Counted from the first letter of the stretch, positions 30,137 to 39,409 are shown. The stretch is DNA of 64,000 nucleotides from Alteromonas sp. BMJM2 (GCF_027257845.1 NZ_JAPVOT010000019.1:1-64000), one strand, 5' to 3'. Numbers and translations: made by a program. Notes: generated from the sequence alone by a model not told the origin.

Positions 30137-30150
30137 AACTGAATTCAGTT
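30137..30150. promoter_or_regulatory. Palindrome in the mdh-argR promoter region (candidate ArgR site)
   Basis: AACTGAATTCAGTT is a perfect 14-bp palindrome centred 62 bp upstream of the argR ATG. Its TGAAT and ATTCA halves match ARG-box half-sites, but they overlap in the middle instead of being separated, so it is a non-canonical ARG box. Autoregulation is a reasonable inference, not shown. Confidence 0.35.
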
Positions 30151-30205
30151 GTTTTGGCCATACCCTACTGGTGAAAACAACTAGTGAGACAAAAAAGAGC
30201 ACTTA

Positions 30206-30670
30206 ATGGCTAATACAAAACAAGAACAACTGATTAAAGCTTTCAAAGAGATACTTAAAGCTGAGAGCTACGGTTCACAAGGTGAAATAGTAGACGCCTT
30301 AAAGGCCCAAGATTTTGACAACATCAGTCAATCGAAGATATCAAGAATGCTCAGTAAGTTTGGAGCCGTACGTACTCGTAACGCCCGTGGTGACATGGTG
30401 TACTGTCTTCCCCCTGAGCTTGGTATGCCTACCGCTAAAAGCCCCTTAAAACAGCTAGTGCTTGATGTAGTACACAACAATGTCATGGTTATCATTAGAA
30501 CTAGCCCTGGCGCCGCACAGCTCATTGCACGCCTGCTCGACTCTTTGAGTAAGAAAGATGGCGTACTAGGCACCATTGCCGGTGACGATACTATTTTTAT
30601 CGCCCCTGCGGATGTTCAGAAAATTGAAGAACTACGAGTTCGTGTGGAAGAGTTATTCGACAATGTTTAG
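30206..30670 (+). CDS. argR: Arginine repressor ArgR
   Basis: A 154-residue protein. The N-terminal winged helix (1-70) contains [12 protein letters not shown] and the recognition segment [13 protein letters not shown] (around 46-58). The C-terminal oligomerisation and arginine-binding domain (80-154) has the [11 protein letters not shown] signature (near 127-137) that holds the arginine ligands. It binds ARG boxes as a hexamer with arginine as corepressor, controlling arginine biosynthesis and catabolism. Divergent from mdh. Confidence 0.97.
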   Translation: MANTKQEQLIKAFKEILKAESYGSQGEIVDALKAQDFDNISQSKISRMLSKFGAVRTRNARGDMVYCLPPELGMPTAKSPLKQLVLDVVHNNVMVIIRTSPGAAQLIARLLDSLSKKDGVLGTIAGDDTIFIAPADVQKIEELRVRVEELFDNV

Positions 30671-30721
30671 CTCAGACAATGTTTAGCTAAGTCTTGCTAG
30701 GCCATATACGTCACAAACTAT

Positions 30722-30777
30722 AAAAAAGCCGCCGATGAAGATTCACTATGAAGTGAGGTCATCGACGGCTTTTTTTG
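30722..30777. terminator. Bidirectional terminator between argR and DJ-1 family gene
   Basis: AAAAGCCG and CGATGA (30724-30738) pair with TCATCG and CGGCTTTT (30759-30773), interrupted by one mismatch, with an inner TTCACT/AGTGAG-type stem. A-run and T-run at either side make it work in both directions for the convergent genes. Confidence 0.9.
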
Positions 30778-30834
30778 CGTTTTAGTTCACGTTATCGTGT
30801 TATTTGCACAATCGTTTTTGTGCACCTGAGTACA

Positions 30835-31518
30835 CTACGACAGTAACTTAATTAACGCATCTGCAGCAGGTCGTGATGACGGTGGATTTTGGCCTGTTAC
30901 CAATAACCCGTCGGTACATACCTTCACAGCAAAGTCGTCTGCAGCTTCAAATTTACCGCCTTTATTTCGCAGCTCGTCTTCCACTAAATAAGGCACCACA
31001 TCAGTTAACTGCATTACAGCTTCTTCACTGTTTGTGAAACCTGTTACTGCCTTACCTGCAACAAGAAAGCTACCGTCAGGCATCTTCACGTCTTTTAGTA
31101 CGATTGGCGCATGGCACACCGCACCAACAGGCTTATTCGCGGCAATAGTATCTTCAATTAATTTGATTGAATGAGCGTTGTCCGACAAATCCCATAACGG
31201 GCCATGTCCGCCTGGGTAAAATACCGCATCGAATTCTTCTGCCCTTACATCCTCCAGTGGAATAGTAGAAGCAATGGCACTTCGAGCAATATCGTCTTTT
31301 GTATAGCGAATAGCATCATCGGTCATCGCGTCATCAGAGAGGCTATTGGGGTCGATAGGTACCTGACCACCCATAGTCGATGCGAGTGTAATGGAGTAGC
31401 CCTGGTCTTTGAATGCATAGTAGGGAGAGGCAAACTCTTCCAACCACATACCAGTTTTGTTACCCGTATCGCCCATAATTTCGTGTGATGTCATTACCAT
31501 AAGAATAGACTTTGACAT
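30835..31518 (-). CDS. DJ-1/PfpI superfamily protein (Hsp31-like)
   Basis: A 227-residue class I glutamine amidotransferase-like protein. The nucleophile elbow is GAVCHAPIVL (Cys near 139) with FYPGGHGPLWDL upstream (near 110-121), whose Glu/His neighbours resemble the Hsp31 and YajL-related deglycase, glyoxalase or peptidase group. Residues 1-20 (MSKSILMVMTSHE) form the first Rossmann strand; there is no signal peptide. It probably acts on reactive carbonyls or as chaperone. A consensus AAGGAGGT precedes the ATG. Single gene. Confidence 0.85.
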   Translation of the reverse strand: MSKSILMVMTSHEIMGDTGNKTGMWLEEFASPYYAFKDQGYSITLASTMGGQVPIDPNSLSDDAMTDDAIRYTKDDIARSAIASTIPLEDVRAEEFDAVFYPGGHGPLWDLSDNAHSIKLIEDTIAANKPVGAVCHAPIVLKDVKMPDGSFLVAGKAVTGFTNSEEAVMQLTDVVPYLVEDELRNKGGKFEAADDFAVKVCTDGLLVTGQNPPSSRPAADALIKLLS

Positions 31519-31673
31519 TTGACCTCCTTGCGTTGATTTCCAGAAAATAGAGTCTTCTTCTTTCGTCCAAGGTGAATGATTAGATCAATATCCTAATGAA
31601 ACGAATGATATAGCGTCATCACTACCGCATCAAAAGTGCTTATTAAACGCTACTCGAAATTTTATTAAACAAT

Positions 31674-31712
31674 AAAAAATGCCACTGTCTAGTAAAGACA
31701 GTGGCATTTTAT
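31674..31712 (-). terminator. Rho-independent terminator of the TonB-dependent receptor gene
   Basis: AAAATGCCACTGTCT (31676-31690) pairs perfectly with AGACAGTGGCATTTT (31696-31710), loop of five; a T-run follows on the minus strand. It lies about 60 bp past the stop. Confidence 0.92.
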
Positions 31713-31770
31713 TTATCGTATTGAGTGGTCTTTTAAAAAAAACCACTACGCGATGTATACTTACTAAAAC

Positions 31771-34700
31771 TTAGAAACGATAGTTAACACCCACACGAAC
31801 TTCCCAAAGTGAAGCACCACGATTCACAGACTCTGCAGGAAGACTGAAGTTTTCATACACGAGTTGACCAGCATCGTTAGTATCAACGTCAACAACTTCT
31901 TGACGAGTTTGGAATTGACGGAAATCACCCCATTCATCATTTAGCATATTAGTTAAGTTTTCAATAACGAAGAACGCGCTAGCAGTATGTCCCTCATAGA
32001 AGCCCGGTAGCTCTTGAGAGATACGAACATCCGCTTTAACCCACCATTTTGCATTTTGAGCATTTCGTTCTGTTACTTGACCACGTGCTAGCCCTTCAGC
32101 CGCTACCCAATCATTAAACGCTGCTTCATTCTCAGGAGAATCAAATACAACATTTGCGTCGTTCGCAGTTGGGATGTAAAGCAATTGACGGAAGTCTGCA
32201 CTGTCCCAACCAAATGCATTGTTTTCGCCGAACACATAGGAGAACGGTGCGCCTTCATTCGCAGTCATAAACAAGTTGAAACGAGTTGAATAACCATCGA
32301 AGAACTCGTGCTCATAACCAACCGAAAGGTTAAAACGGTGATTAATTGCATAATCAGAAGTTGCCGCCGCAGGGTTAATTGGATCAGTTGTTGCGGTAGC
32401 TCCCCAGTTTGAACCTGCCGTAGAGCTAGTCATTGGATGCGCATCTTCCGCATCAACAAACGCATAGCCAAGTGTTGCATCAAGTCCAAAGTCCCATTCT
32501 TTCGATACTGACGTTGACAATACTATTGAGCTGCCACTGTCGCCATTAACGTTACCGAGAATAAGATCCTGTCCAATTCGACGCGATGGATCAAGCTGTT
32601 CGTAGACAGGGCGTCCGTCAAATGTCGTAGTACCGGTTGGAACAATATTGGCTTCGCGAACAATTGGTGCATCGCGACGGTCTGTATAAATAACATCAGC
32701 TGTCACTAAATAATCACCAGGAGCTATCCAAGTAGTTCCCAAAGAGTATTTCCATTCTGATGGAATTTCAAAGTCTGGATCGGTTGCATTTACAAATGCG
32801 TCACCATCGGTAAGACTAGTGTTTGCAACTTTGTCAACCAAGTCTTGCGGGGCATCAAAGATTGGCTGACCGCCGCCTGAAAGAGGAATATCAAAGATCG
32901 ATGTTTCGCCTCGAACGTAACCAGGAATATCGTTACCGAATCTGTTTACTTGTGTACCCACATTCGTCACGCCGTCATTAGAATAGGCGTTCGAAATCCA
33001 CACATTTGGATTACCACCAGAGTAAAGACCAAATCCACCACGGATCTCAAGGTCTTCATTAACGGTATAGTTGAAACCTACGCGTGGTTGTAATAAGTCT
33101 AGACCATCGACGTTTGCTGTGTTTGCGAAACCATAACGTTCAGTAAAGTTTTGATTTAATGTTGGTCTGTCGTCTGAACCGTATGTTTCGTAGCGCAAAC
33201 CGGCCATTATTTTCAAGTCATCTGTCAAATAGAACTCGTCTTGAACATAAAACGTTGCTATATCTTGACTAAATGAGGCACCTGCGTCCGCTGGGTTGTT
33301 AGTACCTGCAGAATTATTATAATAAATCTGGTCAGCTAATCCTGCTTCAAAATCTGCGATACTGTTGAAGCGGTATTCACCAACAGTGTGCTGCATGAAC
33401 AGATTAAAAACGTCAACTTCTTCATATTCGAAACCAGCAGTAATAGTGTGCTCGCCGTAATAATAAGTACCCGCGAGTTTGAAGTTCAGCACTTCATAAT
33501 TTAACTGGTTGGATTGACGTGAGTCATCTGGGCCGATGTATATAGTACCACCGCCGTCAGTGCGTATTTGTGCTTCACCAAAGCCAGAAGCTGCATCAAT
33601 TGAGTTCTGACGATTATCTAAATCAGTATGGCCGATACGTAACTCGGTTACAAAATCATCCGTCCAATCAGAAAACAATGAACCTACTATGGTCGTTAAT
33701 TCTGCACCACGTTCGTAGAAGTGATTGCTAAGAGATAAGCGACGTGAGCCGCCGTCAGATTGGCTAATGCTGAAACCGTCGTTCCAGTTGTACACCAAGT
33801 TGGCACGATGTGAATCTGAAATATTCCAATCTAATTTCACTAGAATTTTTTCATCTTCAATTGGCGCTGAACCAGGTAGACCACCTATGTCATACCCATA
33901 TACGCTTTGGGCAATCTGAGAAACCTGACTGACTTCATCAGACGTTACTGAATTTCCAAGCGCGTCGTAATTGAAAAGCTGAACACCTTCCAATTTTTCA
34001 TAAGCACCGAAGAAAAACAGTGTGTCTTCAATAAGAGGGAAACCTACATTTACGCCATAGCGCTTCTCGGTGTAATTACCATTGTCTCGCTCATCTCCAT
34101 TAACTTCTTCACCGCGTAAAGAATCGCTTGTGTAATCGAAGAATGCGCTACCAGCTATTTCGTTGGTACCTGACTTTGTTACTGCGTTGATGTTACACGC
34201 TGTAAAGCCGCCATATTCAACATCAAAAGGAGATAATTCTACCGCTACCTGTTCTATTGCGTCGTATGAAAAAGGCTGCCTCTCTGTTGGAAATCCGTTG
34301 CTATTCAGACCAAACGCATCATTCAAACGAATGCCGTCCAATGTAAGGCTATTGAAACGTGGGCTTGCACCACCACAGCTAATCGCATCGTTTGAACTCT
34401 CGTCCAAGAATACGCGTGGGTCGGCACGAACGATGTCTCCGATACTACGGTTTATTGCTGGTGCATTTTGAAGTGTTTCGAAATCGAATATTGATTGTGG
34501 TCCAGTTGCACCAAAAGCAGAAGCTGCTAGAGCGCTACCGCTTACAGAGATGACTTCGATGTCGCTAAGGTCGTCAAGCTTTAAATTAACGCCGAATGCA
34601 CTACCCAGTTGAAGATAAACATCTTCAACTGTCGTGTCTTGATACGCATCTGAATCAATAATAATCTTATATGGGCCGCCAACACGTAAGCCCCTAAGAT

Positions 34701-34914
34701 TGAAAGTTCCATTTTCTCCAACAGTTACTTCTCTAACAGAGCCTGAAGGTTCGTGAATAACTGTGATAGATGTACCAGCAGCAGGTGCGCCAGTAGGTGT
34801 AAGGATTCGACCCTCTACAGCAGATGCAGTTTCCTGCGCCATTGCTGCGGTAGACAAACCGATAGACAACGCAACAGCAGCTGCTATGCGGCTGAACTTA
34901 GCTGGAGTGTTCAT
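31771..34914 (-). CDS. Oar-like TonB-dependent outer-membrane receptor
   Basis: A 1047-residue receptor. A signal peptide (1-26, AMA-QE) is followed by a carboxypeptidase-regulatory-like domain (about 30-115), then the DLSDIEVISVSGS TonB-box-like segment (near 116-128), a plug domain (about 135-255, with FNSLTLDGIRLND) and a large beta-barrel ending in RVGVNYRF, a terminal Phe as in outer-membrane barrels. The architecture is that of Oar/SusC-like transporters for large or peptide/nucleoside-like substrates; specificity is not visible. The promoter region has a TGACC-AAAC-GGTCA palindrome. Divergent partner genes encode a PhnD-like binding protein and a membrane protein. Confidence 0.9.
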   Translation of the reverse strand: MNTPAKFSRIAAAVALSIGLSTAAMAQETASAVEGRILTPTGAPAAGTSITVIHEPSGSVREVTVGENGTFNLRGLRVGGPYKIIIDSDAYQDTTVEDVYLQLGSAFGVNLKLDDLSDIEVISVSGSALAASAFGATGPQSIFDFETLQNAPAINRSIGDIVRADPRVFLDESSNDAISCGGASPRFNSLTLDGIRLNDAFGLNSNGFPTERQPFSYDAIEQVAVELSPFDVEYGGFTACNINAVTKSGTNEIAGSAFFDYTSDSLRGEEVNGDERDNGNYTEKRYGVNVGFPLIEDTLFFFGAYEKLEGVQLFNYDALGNSVTSDEVSQVSQIAQSVYGYDIGGLPGSAPIEDEKILVKLDWNISDSHRANLVYNWNDGFSISQSDGGSRRLSLSNHFYERGAELTTIVGSLFSDWTDDFVTELRIGHTDLDNRQNSIDAASGFGEAQIRTDGGGTIYIGPDDSRQSNQLNYEVLNFKLAGTYYYGEHTITAGFEYEEVDVFNLFMQHTVGEYRFNSIADFEAGLADQIYYNNSAGTNNPADAGASFSQDIATFYVQDEFYLTDDLKIMAGLRYETYGSDDRPTLNQNFTERYGFANTANVDGLDLLQPRVGFNYTVNEDLEIRGGFGLYSGGNPNVWISNAYSNDGVTNVGTQVNRFGNDIPGYVRGETSIFDIPLSGGGQPIFDAPQDLVDKVANTSLTDGDAFVNATDPDFEIPSEWKYSLGTTWIAPGDYLVTADVIYTDRRDAPIVREANIVPTGTTTFDGRPVYEQLDPSRRIGQDLILGNVNGDSGSSIVLSTSVSKEWDFGLDATLGYAFVDAEDAHPMTSSTAGSNWGATATTDPINPAAATSDYAINHRFNLSVGYEHEFFDGYSTRFNLFMTANEGAPFSYVFGENNAFGWDSADFRQLLYIPTANDANVVFDSPENEAAFNDWVAAEGLARGQVTERNAQNAKWWVKADVRISQELPGFYEGHTASAFFVIENLTNMLNDEWGDFRQFQTRQEVVDVDTNDAGQLVYENFSLPAESVNRGASLWEVRVGVNYRF

Positions 34915-35331
34915 GTGTGTGTTTCCCTTTTGTTTAGAATCTTTTTCTAATTAGATGTTACTGACAATTTTTGCTCGCCCAGTTAGGGGGCGAAAGTTCG
35001 CTAGATTGTCTTCGAGCTTCGTGTCATTTTTATTACAAAATTGCATTTTTATTTACGCAGAGTTCCGTGTTACCGAATCAGCTACGCCATTTAAGCTGAC
35101 CAAACGGTCAAGTTAAATTACTTATTATTATTATTTGATCCTTTTTACAATTTACGTCGGTATTCTTGCCACAACTGCGACTAATAAACAGCGTTTAACA
35201 AAAATCAGTTTAACCCAGACAAATATCATTAAAAACAGTACGATAGGCCATTTAAATAAATTTACCTATTGCAATAAATAATCTTAACTGTTGAAATACT
35301 ACTTTCGATTATTAACTTTATTGGTCGCTGT
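34915..35331. promoter_or_regulatory. Divergent promoter region of the receptor and binding-protein genes
   Basis: About 417 bp without a gene, very AT-rich. The main feature is the palindrome TGACC-AAAC-GGTCA at 35097-35110, about 190 bp upstream of the receptor ATG. Its right half, AAACGGTCAAGTT, resembles two direct repeats at 39255-39298. I see nothing else that I can call. Confidence 0.5.
35097..35110. promoter_or_regulatory. Candidate regulator binding palindrome
   Basis: TGACC (35097-35101) and GGTCA (35106-35110) form a perfect inverted repeat with a four-base AAAC centre. It may serve the receptor gene, the binding-protein gene or both. No regulator with this site is known to me from the window. 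Confidence 0.45.
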
Positions 35332-36183
35332 TTGACAACTCATCGCATTGTTTCTTATTTAAAATGGTGGTTATTAATACTCGTAGTAGTTTGCTGCGTC
35401 TCAGTTAATTATTTGTCAAATTTGACAAATTTTGCTGACATACCGCCGCAAACGGGCCATTTTTTAACCTGCAATGCTGAATTTTCAGCCAATGCCGACC
35501 GTTTTTCAGTATATGTTACAGATAGCCGAATTGCACAACTTGCGAGTGAAAAAATCTGTAACAATAGTGTCATAAAGCGGCAGTATGGAGAAGTGAGAGT
35601 TATCATAGGCCAGAGCGACTACGATACCTTCAGATATATAAACCACGGTGTGGTTGATTTAGCCTTAGTGAAAAGGAACGTGGTAGACGCATTCGCAGCC
35701 AATGATATTTATGGCTTAACCCCTATTGCATCTCACCCAAATTACGGGGCGTTCTTTATCTCGTTGCGAGAGCAGCCCAAATTAGAGAAAGAATATTTAT
35801 TGGGTAAACGAATTGGCCTCCTCGACTACCCGAGCAGCCGCTCGGGACACATCGTTCCAAAGACTGTGCTCAAAAGGCTGGGTTTAACTGATACCAATGT
35901 AAGTATAGTGTATTACAGTTCACATCAGGAACTGAGACGAGCACTCTTGGCAGGAGAGGTTGATATCATTTCCTCTTATTGGGCAAAAGACGATGAAGAA
36001 ATCTTATCAAAGAACTATACAACTCCATTATTGCAGCAGGTAAGTGGAATGCGCTGGTATTTGAAGATGCAGACAGAAAATACCGATTTATTTTGCGCAA
36101 TGCAGACCGTCATCCATGATATCGCCATGGAACATCCTCGGTCCTACTATAAAAATATTGTACTTGAGGAAGGCTGCCAGTGA
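35332..36183 (+). CDS. PhnD-like periplasmic solute-binding protein, membrane-anchored
   Basis: A 283-residue protein with an N-terminal hydrophobic segment (about 10-30) that is either a signal peptide or an anchor. The rest resembles phosphate/phosphite/phosphonate binding proteins (PF12974): IGQSDYDTFRYINHGVVDLALVKRN (near 93-117), then GLTPIASHPNYGAFF, LLGKRIGLLDYPSSRSGHIVPKTVL and a late helical YYKNIVL. No ABC permease or ATPase is near, so a sensory role is likely. The start is uncertain: TTG at 35332 has no clear RBS, but later starts lose the hydrophobic segment. Its TGA overlaps the GTG of the next gene. Confidence 0.8.
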   Translation: MTTHRIVSYLKWWLLILVVVCCVSVNYLSNLTNFADIPPQTGHFLTCNAEFSANADRFSVYVTDSRIAQLASEKICNNSVIKRQYGEVRVIIGQSDYDTFRYINHGVVDLALVKRNVVDAFAANDIYGLTPIASHPNYGAFFISLREQPKLEKEYLLGKRIGLLDYPSSRSGHIVPKTVLKRLGLTDTNVSIVYYSSHQELRRALLAGEVDIISSYWAKDDEEILSKNYTTPLLQQVSGMRWYLKMQTENTDLFCAMQTVIHDIAMEHPRSYYKNIVLEEGCQ

Positions 36184-37148
36184 ACATGTCGAGCAAAGTG
36201 TCGTTTAAACCTAAACGAAGAATCTTCATCAATGGGATATTACTTTTCATAGTACTACAGATTGTTGCAATTGCTGGACAACTGCTCTCTTACCAAAGCA
36301 CCCTTCACCGAGCTATTGATAAGGTTGAGCGAAGAATTAGTTTGGACAGTGCTTTTTTAGATGTGGGTAATCAAACTCTGCAGACTCCGGTAAACAGTTT
36401 CGCAATATGGCAATACACTACAAAGCTAAATAAAGAGCTGTCGCAGCGAGGTTACCCTATTTTAGTGAAGTCGATTCAGGGTGAAGAATTTAAAAGCGAG
36501 GATATCACCGAAGTCAACTTTCCAAAAACCCACACAACAGTTTTAAAAAATGCTGAACAACGTATAGATATTGAAATAGTAAGCAAGCCTACTTCCCACG
36601 CACTTTATTTTAGCTGGACAGCTTTACTCATAGCTTTGCTTGTGACGCCAGTGTTTGCAATTAATACACGATTTACCGCAAAACAAAGAGCCCTTCGAGA
36701 AGAGGCCCTGTTACCTCCTATTCCGAAACTTATTATTAATTTGGAAGATAAAACCATATCTAACGGCGTTACTGACAATGTAGTGATCTTACAGAACAAG
36801 CCCCTTTGTTTTTACACTGCGTTAGTGAAATTCTGCATTGAGAATCCTGAAGAGCCTTTACCACCGCACAAAGACGTACCTAGCGAGTTAGTGGCACTGG
36901 CAAATAAAAGTTTTGGTCGACTTATTGAGTTAGGTCATACCAAACGAAAAAGGCCAGATTTCAATGCTAATTTAGATAAAACCCTCAGCGAAATTCGTGC
37001 AGCACTTGATGAAGTATTTGCCAACTTCGTTACGGAAAAAGAAACCTACTATCCGCCAAGAGCGCAAGGAGAGGGATCTCGCTCAAAACAGCATTCTTAC
37101 GCTTTACCCAAAATCACTTTAGCCGACATAGAAATTATTGGTAACTAA
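36180..37148 (+). CDS. Two-TM membrane protein with possible cytoplasmic winged-helix domain
   Basis: A 322-residue protein starting at GTG 36180 (GAGGAAGG six bases upstream; ATG at 36186 is possible), coupled to the PhnD-like gene by a GTGA overlap. Positive residues KPKRR (8-12) precede TM1 (about 16-36), a periplasmic region (37-140), TM2 (about 143-163) and a cytoplasmic tail. The tail segment 182-285 reads like a winged helix of the OmpR type: LIINLEDKTI, LQNKPLCFYTALVKFCIEN and later LDKTLSEIRAALDE in the place of the recognition helix. No kinase motifs are present. A one-component membrane sensor is my inference; no family is recognised. Confidence 0.65.
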   Translation: MNMSSKVSFKPKRRIFINGILLFIVLQIVAIAGQLLSYQSTLHRAIDKVERRISLDSAFLDVGNQTLQTPVNSFAIWQYTTKLNKELSQRGYPILVKSIQGEEFKSEDITEVNFPKTHTTVLKNAEQRIDIEIVSKPTSHALYFSWTALLIALLVTPVFAINTRFTAKQRALREEALLPPIPKLIINLEDKTISNGVTDNVVILQNKPLCFYTALVKFCIENPEEPLPPHKDVPSELVALANKSFGRLIELGHTKRKRPDFNANLDKTLSEIRAALDEVFANFVTEKETYYPPRAQGEGSRSKQHSYALPKITLADIEIIGN

Positions 37149-37393
37149 GATCGTAAAAGCCTAGAATTTCCGCTTTAAATTTGAACAACAACCCGCTGTA
37201 TGTGAATAATATTGACCAATTGGATAACTTCTTCGTGTTTTAATGAAGGGCCTGCAATACCTTGAAATATCGGTAAACTTCAAGAATAGACCAAGCAAAG
37301 ACCAGACCAAAAACCAGCGAAACATGAATATAACATTGATTCGTGAGGGCTAAGCGCGTATCTTTGCACCAACAAAATCAGCTTTAAAGTACT

Positions 37394-38017
37394 ATGCAAT
37401 CGCCATTAATTATTGCCATTTCTGGAGCTTCAGGCTCTGGAAAGTCTCTTTTTACGAAAAATTTATTTAACGGATTCAGCGCACAAGGCCGTCCTGTACA
37501 GGTTTTGCGCGAGGATCATTACTACCGTGCGCAAGATCATTTGCCCATGGAGCAGCGCGAGCAAAATAACTACGACCATCCAAACGCATTTGAGCACGAG
37601 CTGCTTAAAGCGCATTTGCAGGCGTTAAGAGAGGGGCAGCCAATCGACTATCCTCACTATTGCTATAAAACACATACTCGTTTGCCTGAAACTGAGCGCT
37701 TAAACCCAGCACCAGTTATCATTCTTGAAGGTATTATGTTGCTTGCTCGTACGGACCTTCTTCCTTTGTATGACGTGAAGATCTTTATCGACACGCCATT
37801 GGATATTTGCTTGATGCGCCGAATGATGCGCGACCTAAAAGAACGCGGGCGCTCTATAGAGTCTGTGGCCAAGCAGTATGAAGAAACAGTAAAACCAATG
37901 TACCACCAGTTTATTGAGCCAAGCCGCTTTACTGCCGACGTAGTAGTAACGCAGGGTGGAAAAAATCAAATAGCATTAGATGTGATTAAATCACACATTC
38001 AGCAAGCGCTTCTTTAA
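37394..38017 (+). CDS. udk: Uridine kinase
   Basis: A 207-residue P-loop kinase with GASGSGKS (11-18), the EDHYYR Asp/His segment (near 42), YDHPNAFEH (near 58), YKTHTR (near 87), the DxxR lid REDHYY/MMRDLKERG (near 150) and QYEETVKPMYHQFIEPSR, all typical of uridine/cytidine kinase. It phosphorylates uridine and cytidine in the pyrimidine salvage pathway. Thirteen bases separate it from nupC, so salvage and uptake are coupled in one operon. Confidence 0.94.
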   Translation: MQSPLIIAISGASGSGKSLFTKNLFNGFSAQGRPVQVLREDHYYRAQDHLPMEQREQNNYDHPNAFEHELLKAHLQALREGQPIDYPHYCYKTHTRLPETERLNPAPVIILEGIMLLARTDLLPLYDVKIFIDTPLDICLMRRMMRDLKERGRSIESVAKQYEETVKPMYHQFIEPSRFTADVVVTQGGKNQIALDVIKSHIQQALL

Positions 38018-38029
38018 GGGAATAACATT

Positions 38030-39241
38030 ATGGTAGGTTTACTGGGCGTTGCGCTTATAATAGGTATTGCTTTAGCGATGTCGTCGGCGAGGCGCAGCAT
38101 TAACTGGCGCACTGTTGGTGGTGCATTCGCTATTCAAGCCTCAGTGGGTGCGTTTGTCCTGTATTCCGAACCCGGCAAGGAGTTCCTCCTCAAAGCAACA
38201 GAATTTGTTGGCAACATCATTGGTTATAGCCAAGACGGAATAAGCTTTCTATTTGGTCCCCTCAGCAACAATTCTCTTGGCTTTATATTCGCGGTTAATG
38301 TACTTCCCGTTATTGTTTTCTTCTCAGCACTTATTGCGGTACTTTATCACCTTAAGGTGATGGGCGTTGTTATAAAAATTATTGGTGGCCTTCTGCAAAA
38401 GCTATTAGGCACCAGTCAACCTGAGTCGATGTCTTCAGCGGCAAATATCTTTGTCGGACAAACAGAGGCGCCTCTGGTTGTTCGCCCCTTTATTCCACAT
38501 ATGACTCGTTCTGAGCTGTTTGCCATTATGGTAGGTGGTTTGGCATCAATCGCGGGCTCTGTTATGGCCGGATATGCAGGTATGGGCGTAGAACTTAAAT
38601 ACTTACTGGCTGCGAGCTTTATGGCTGCACCTGGCGGATTGCTAATGGCGAAAATTATTTTGCCAGAGACAACAAAGCCCAACGAAGATTTACACGACGT
38701 AGATGCAGACAGCGCAGGCTACGCCAACGTATTCGATGCTGCTGCTAGTGGTGCAGCATCAGGCATGCAGCTTGCGTTAAACGTAGGTGCAATGCTACTC
38801 GCTTTCATAGCACTAATTGCCATGTTCAACGGCCTCATTGGCTGGACCGCGGGGTTATTTGGCTATGAAAACGTGACTTTTGAAGGGATCCTGGGATTTG
38901 TTCTTCAGCCACTAGCATGGGCAATCGGCGTACCATGGGAAGAAGCACAACTTGCTGGTAGCTTTATCGGGCAAAAGATGGTGGTTAACGAATTTGTCGC
39001 TTACCTCAGCTTTTTAGAAAACCAAGATCAGCTGTCTCAAGCCTCTCAGGCCATTATCACCTTTGCATTATGTGGTTTTGCAAACTTCTCTTCTATCGCT
39101 ATTTTGATGGGCGGAATTGGTGCTATGGCGCCAACACGCAGAAAAGAAATTGCGCGACTGGGACTTAAGGCAGTTATTGCTGCAACCTTATCTAACTTAA
39201 TGAGTGCTGCATTAGCTGGCGTTTTTCTATCTCTCGGTTAA
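38030..39241 (+). CDS. nupC: Concentrative nucleoside transporter (NupC/CNT family)
   Basis: A 403-residue inner-membrane protein, with about ten hydrophobic helices. CNT signatures are present: GQTEAPLVVRPF (near 145-156), GG-LASIAGSVMAGYAG (near 171-186), the PE-TKPNE loop (near 218) and MVVNEFVAYL (near 317-326) near substrate and Na+/H+ contacts, then CGFANFSSIAI. It imports nucleosides with a cation gradient. AAGGGA is placed before the ATG. The terminator at 39319 ends the udk-nupC operon. Confidence 0.94.
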   Translation: MVGLLGVALIIGIALAMSSARRSINWRTVGGAFAIQASVGAFVLYSEPGKEFLLKATEFVGNIIGYSQDGISFLFGPLSNNSLGFIFAVNVLPVIVFFSALIAVLYHLKVMGVVIKIIGGLLQKLLGTSQPESMSSAANIFVGQTEAPLVVRPFIPHMTRSELFAIMVGGLASIAGSVMAGYAGMGVELKYLLAASFMAAPGGLLMAKIILPETTKPNEDLHDVDADSAGYANVFDAAASGAASGMQLALNVGAMLLAFIALIAMFNGLIGWTAGLFGYENVTFEGILGFVLQPLAWAIGVPWEEAQLAGSFIGQKMVVNEFVAYLSFLENQDQLSQASQAIITFALCGFANFSSIAILMGGIGAMAPTRRKEIARLGLKAVIAATLSNLMSAALAGVFLSLG

Positions 39242-39254
39242 AATTTTTTTAAAC

Positions 39255-39298
39255 AGACTATTTGGTCAAGTTTTTACTAGACTAAACGGTCAGGTTTA
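39255..39298. promoter_or_regulatory. Two imperfect direct repeats with GGTCA core
   Basis: AGACTATTTGGTCAAGTTTT (39255-39274) and AGACTAAACGGTCAGGTTTA (39279-39298) match at 15 of 20 positions with a 24-bp period. They lie after the nupC stop, before the terminator (39319) and about 110 bp upstream of the oxygenase ATG. The second resembles half of the receptor-promoter palindrome at 35097-35110. Tandem regulator half-sites are a plausible reading. Confidence 0.4.
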
Positions 39299-39318
39299 TG
39301 TAAATTACGCACGTTCTT

Positions 39319-39356
39319 CGCTGGCGTTGATCTGAATCAACGCCAGCGTCTTTTTT
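39319..39356 (+). terminator. Rho-independent terminator of udk-nupC
   Basis: CGCTGGCGTTGAT (39319-39331) pairs perfectly with ATCAACGCCAGCG (39336-39348), loop of four, followed by TCTTTTTT. Confidence 0.93.
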
Positions 39357-39409
39357 CTGTAGCCCGTCTACCTTTATAATGCCGCAATCAAAATATACGG
39401 GATAACGTT

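Noticed and set aside
35332-37148. A complete ABC importer with the PhnD-like protein
   Set aside because: No permease or ATP-binding protein occurs upstream or downstream; the second gene is not a permease.
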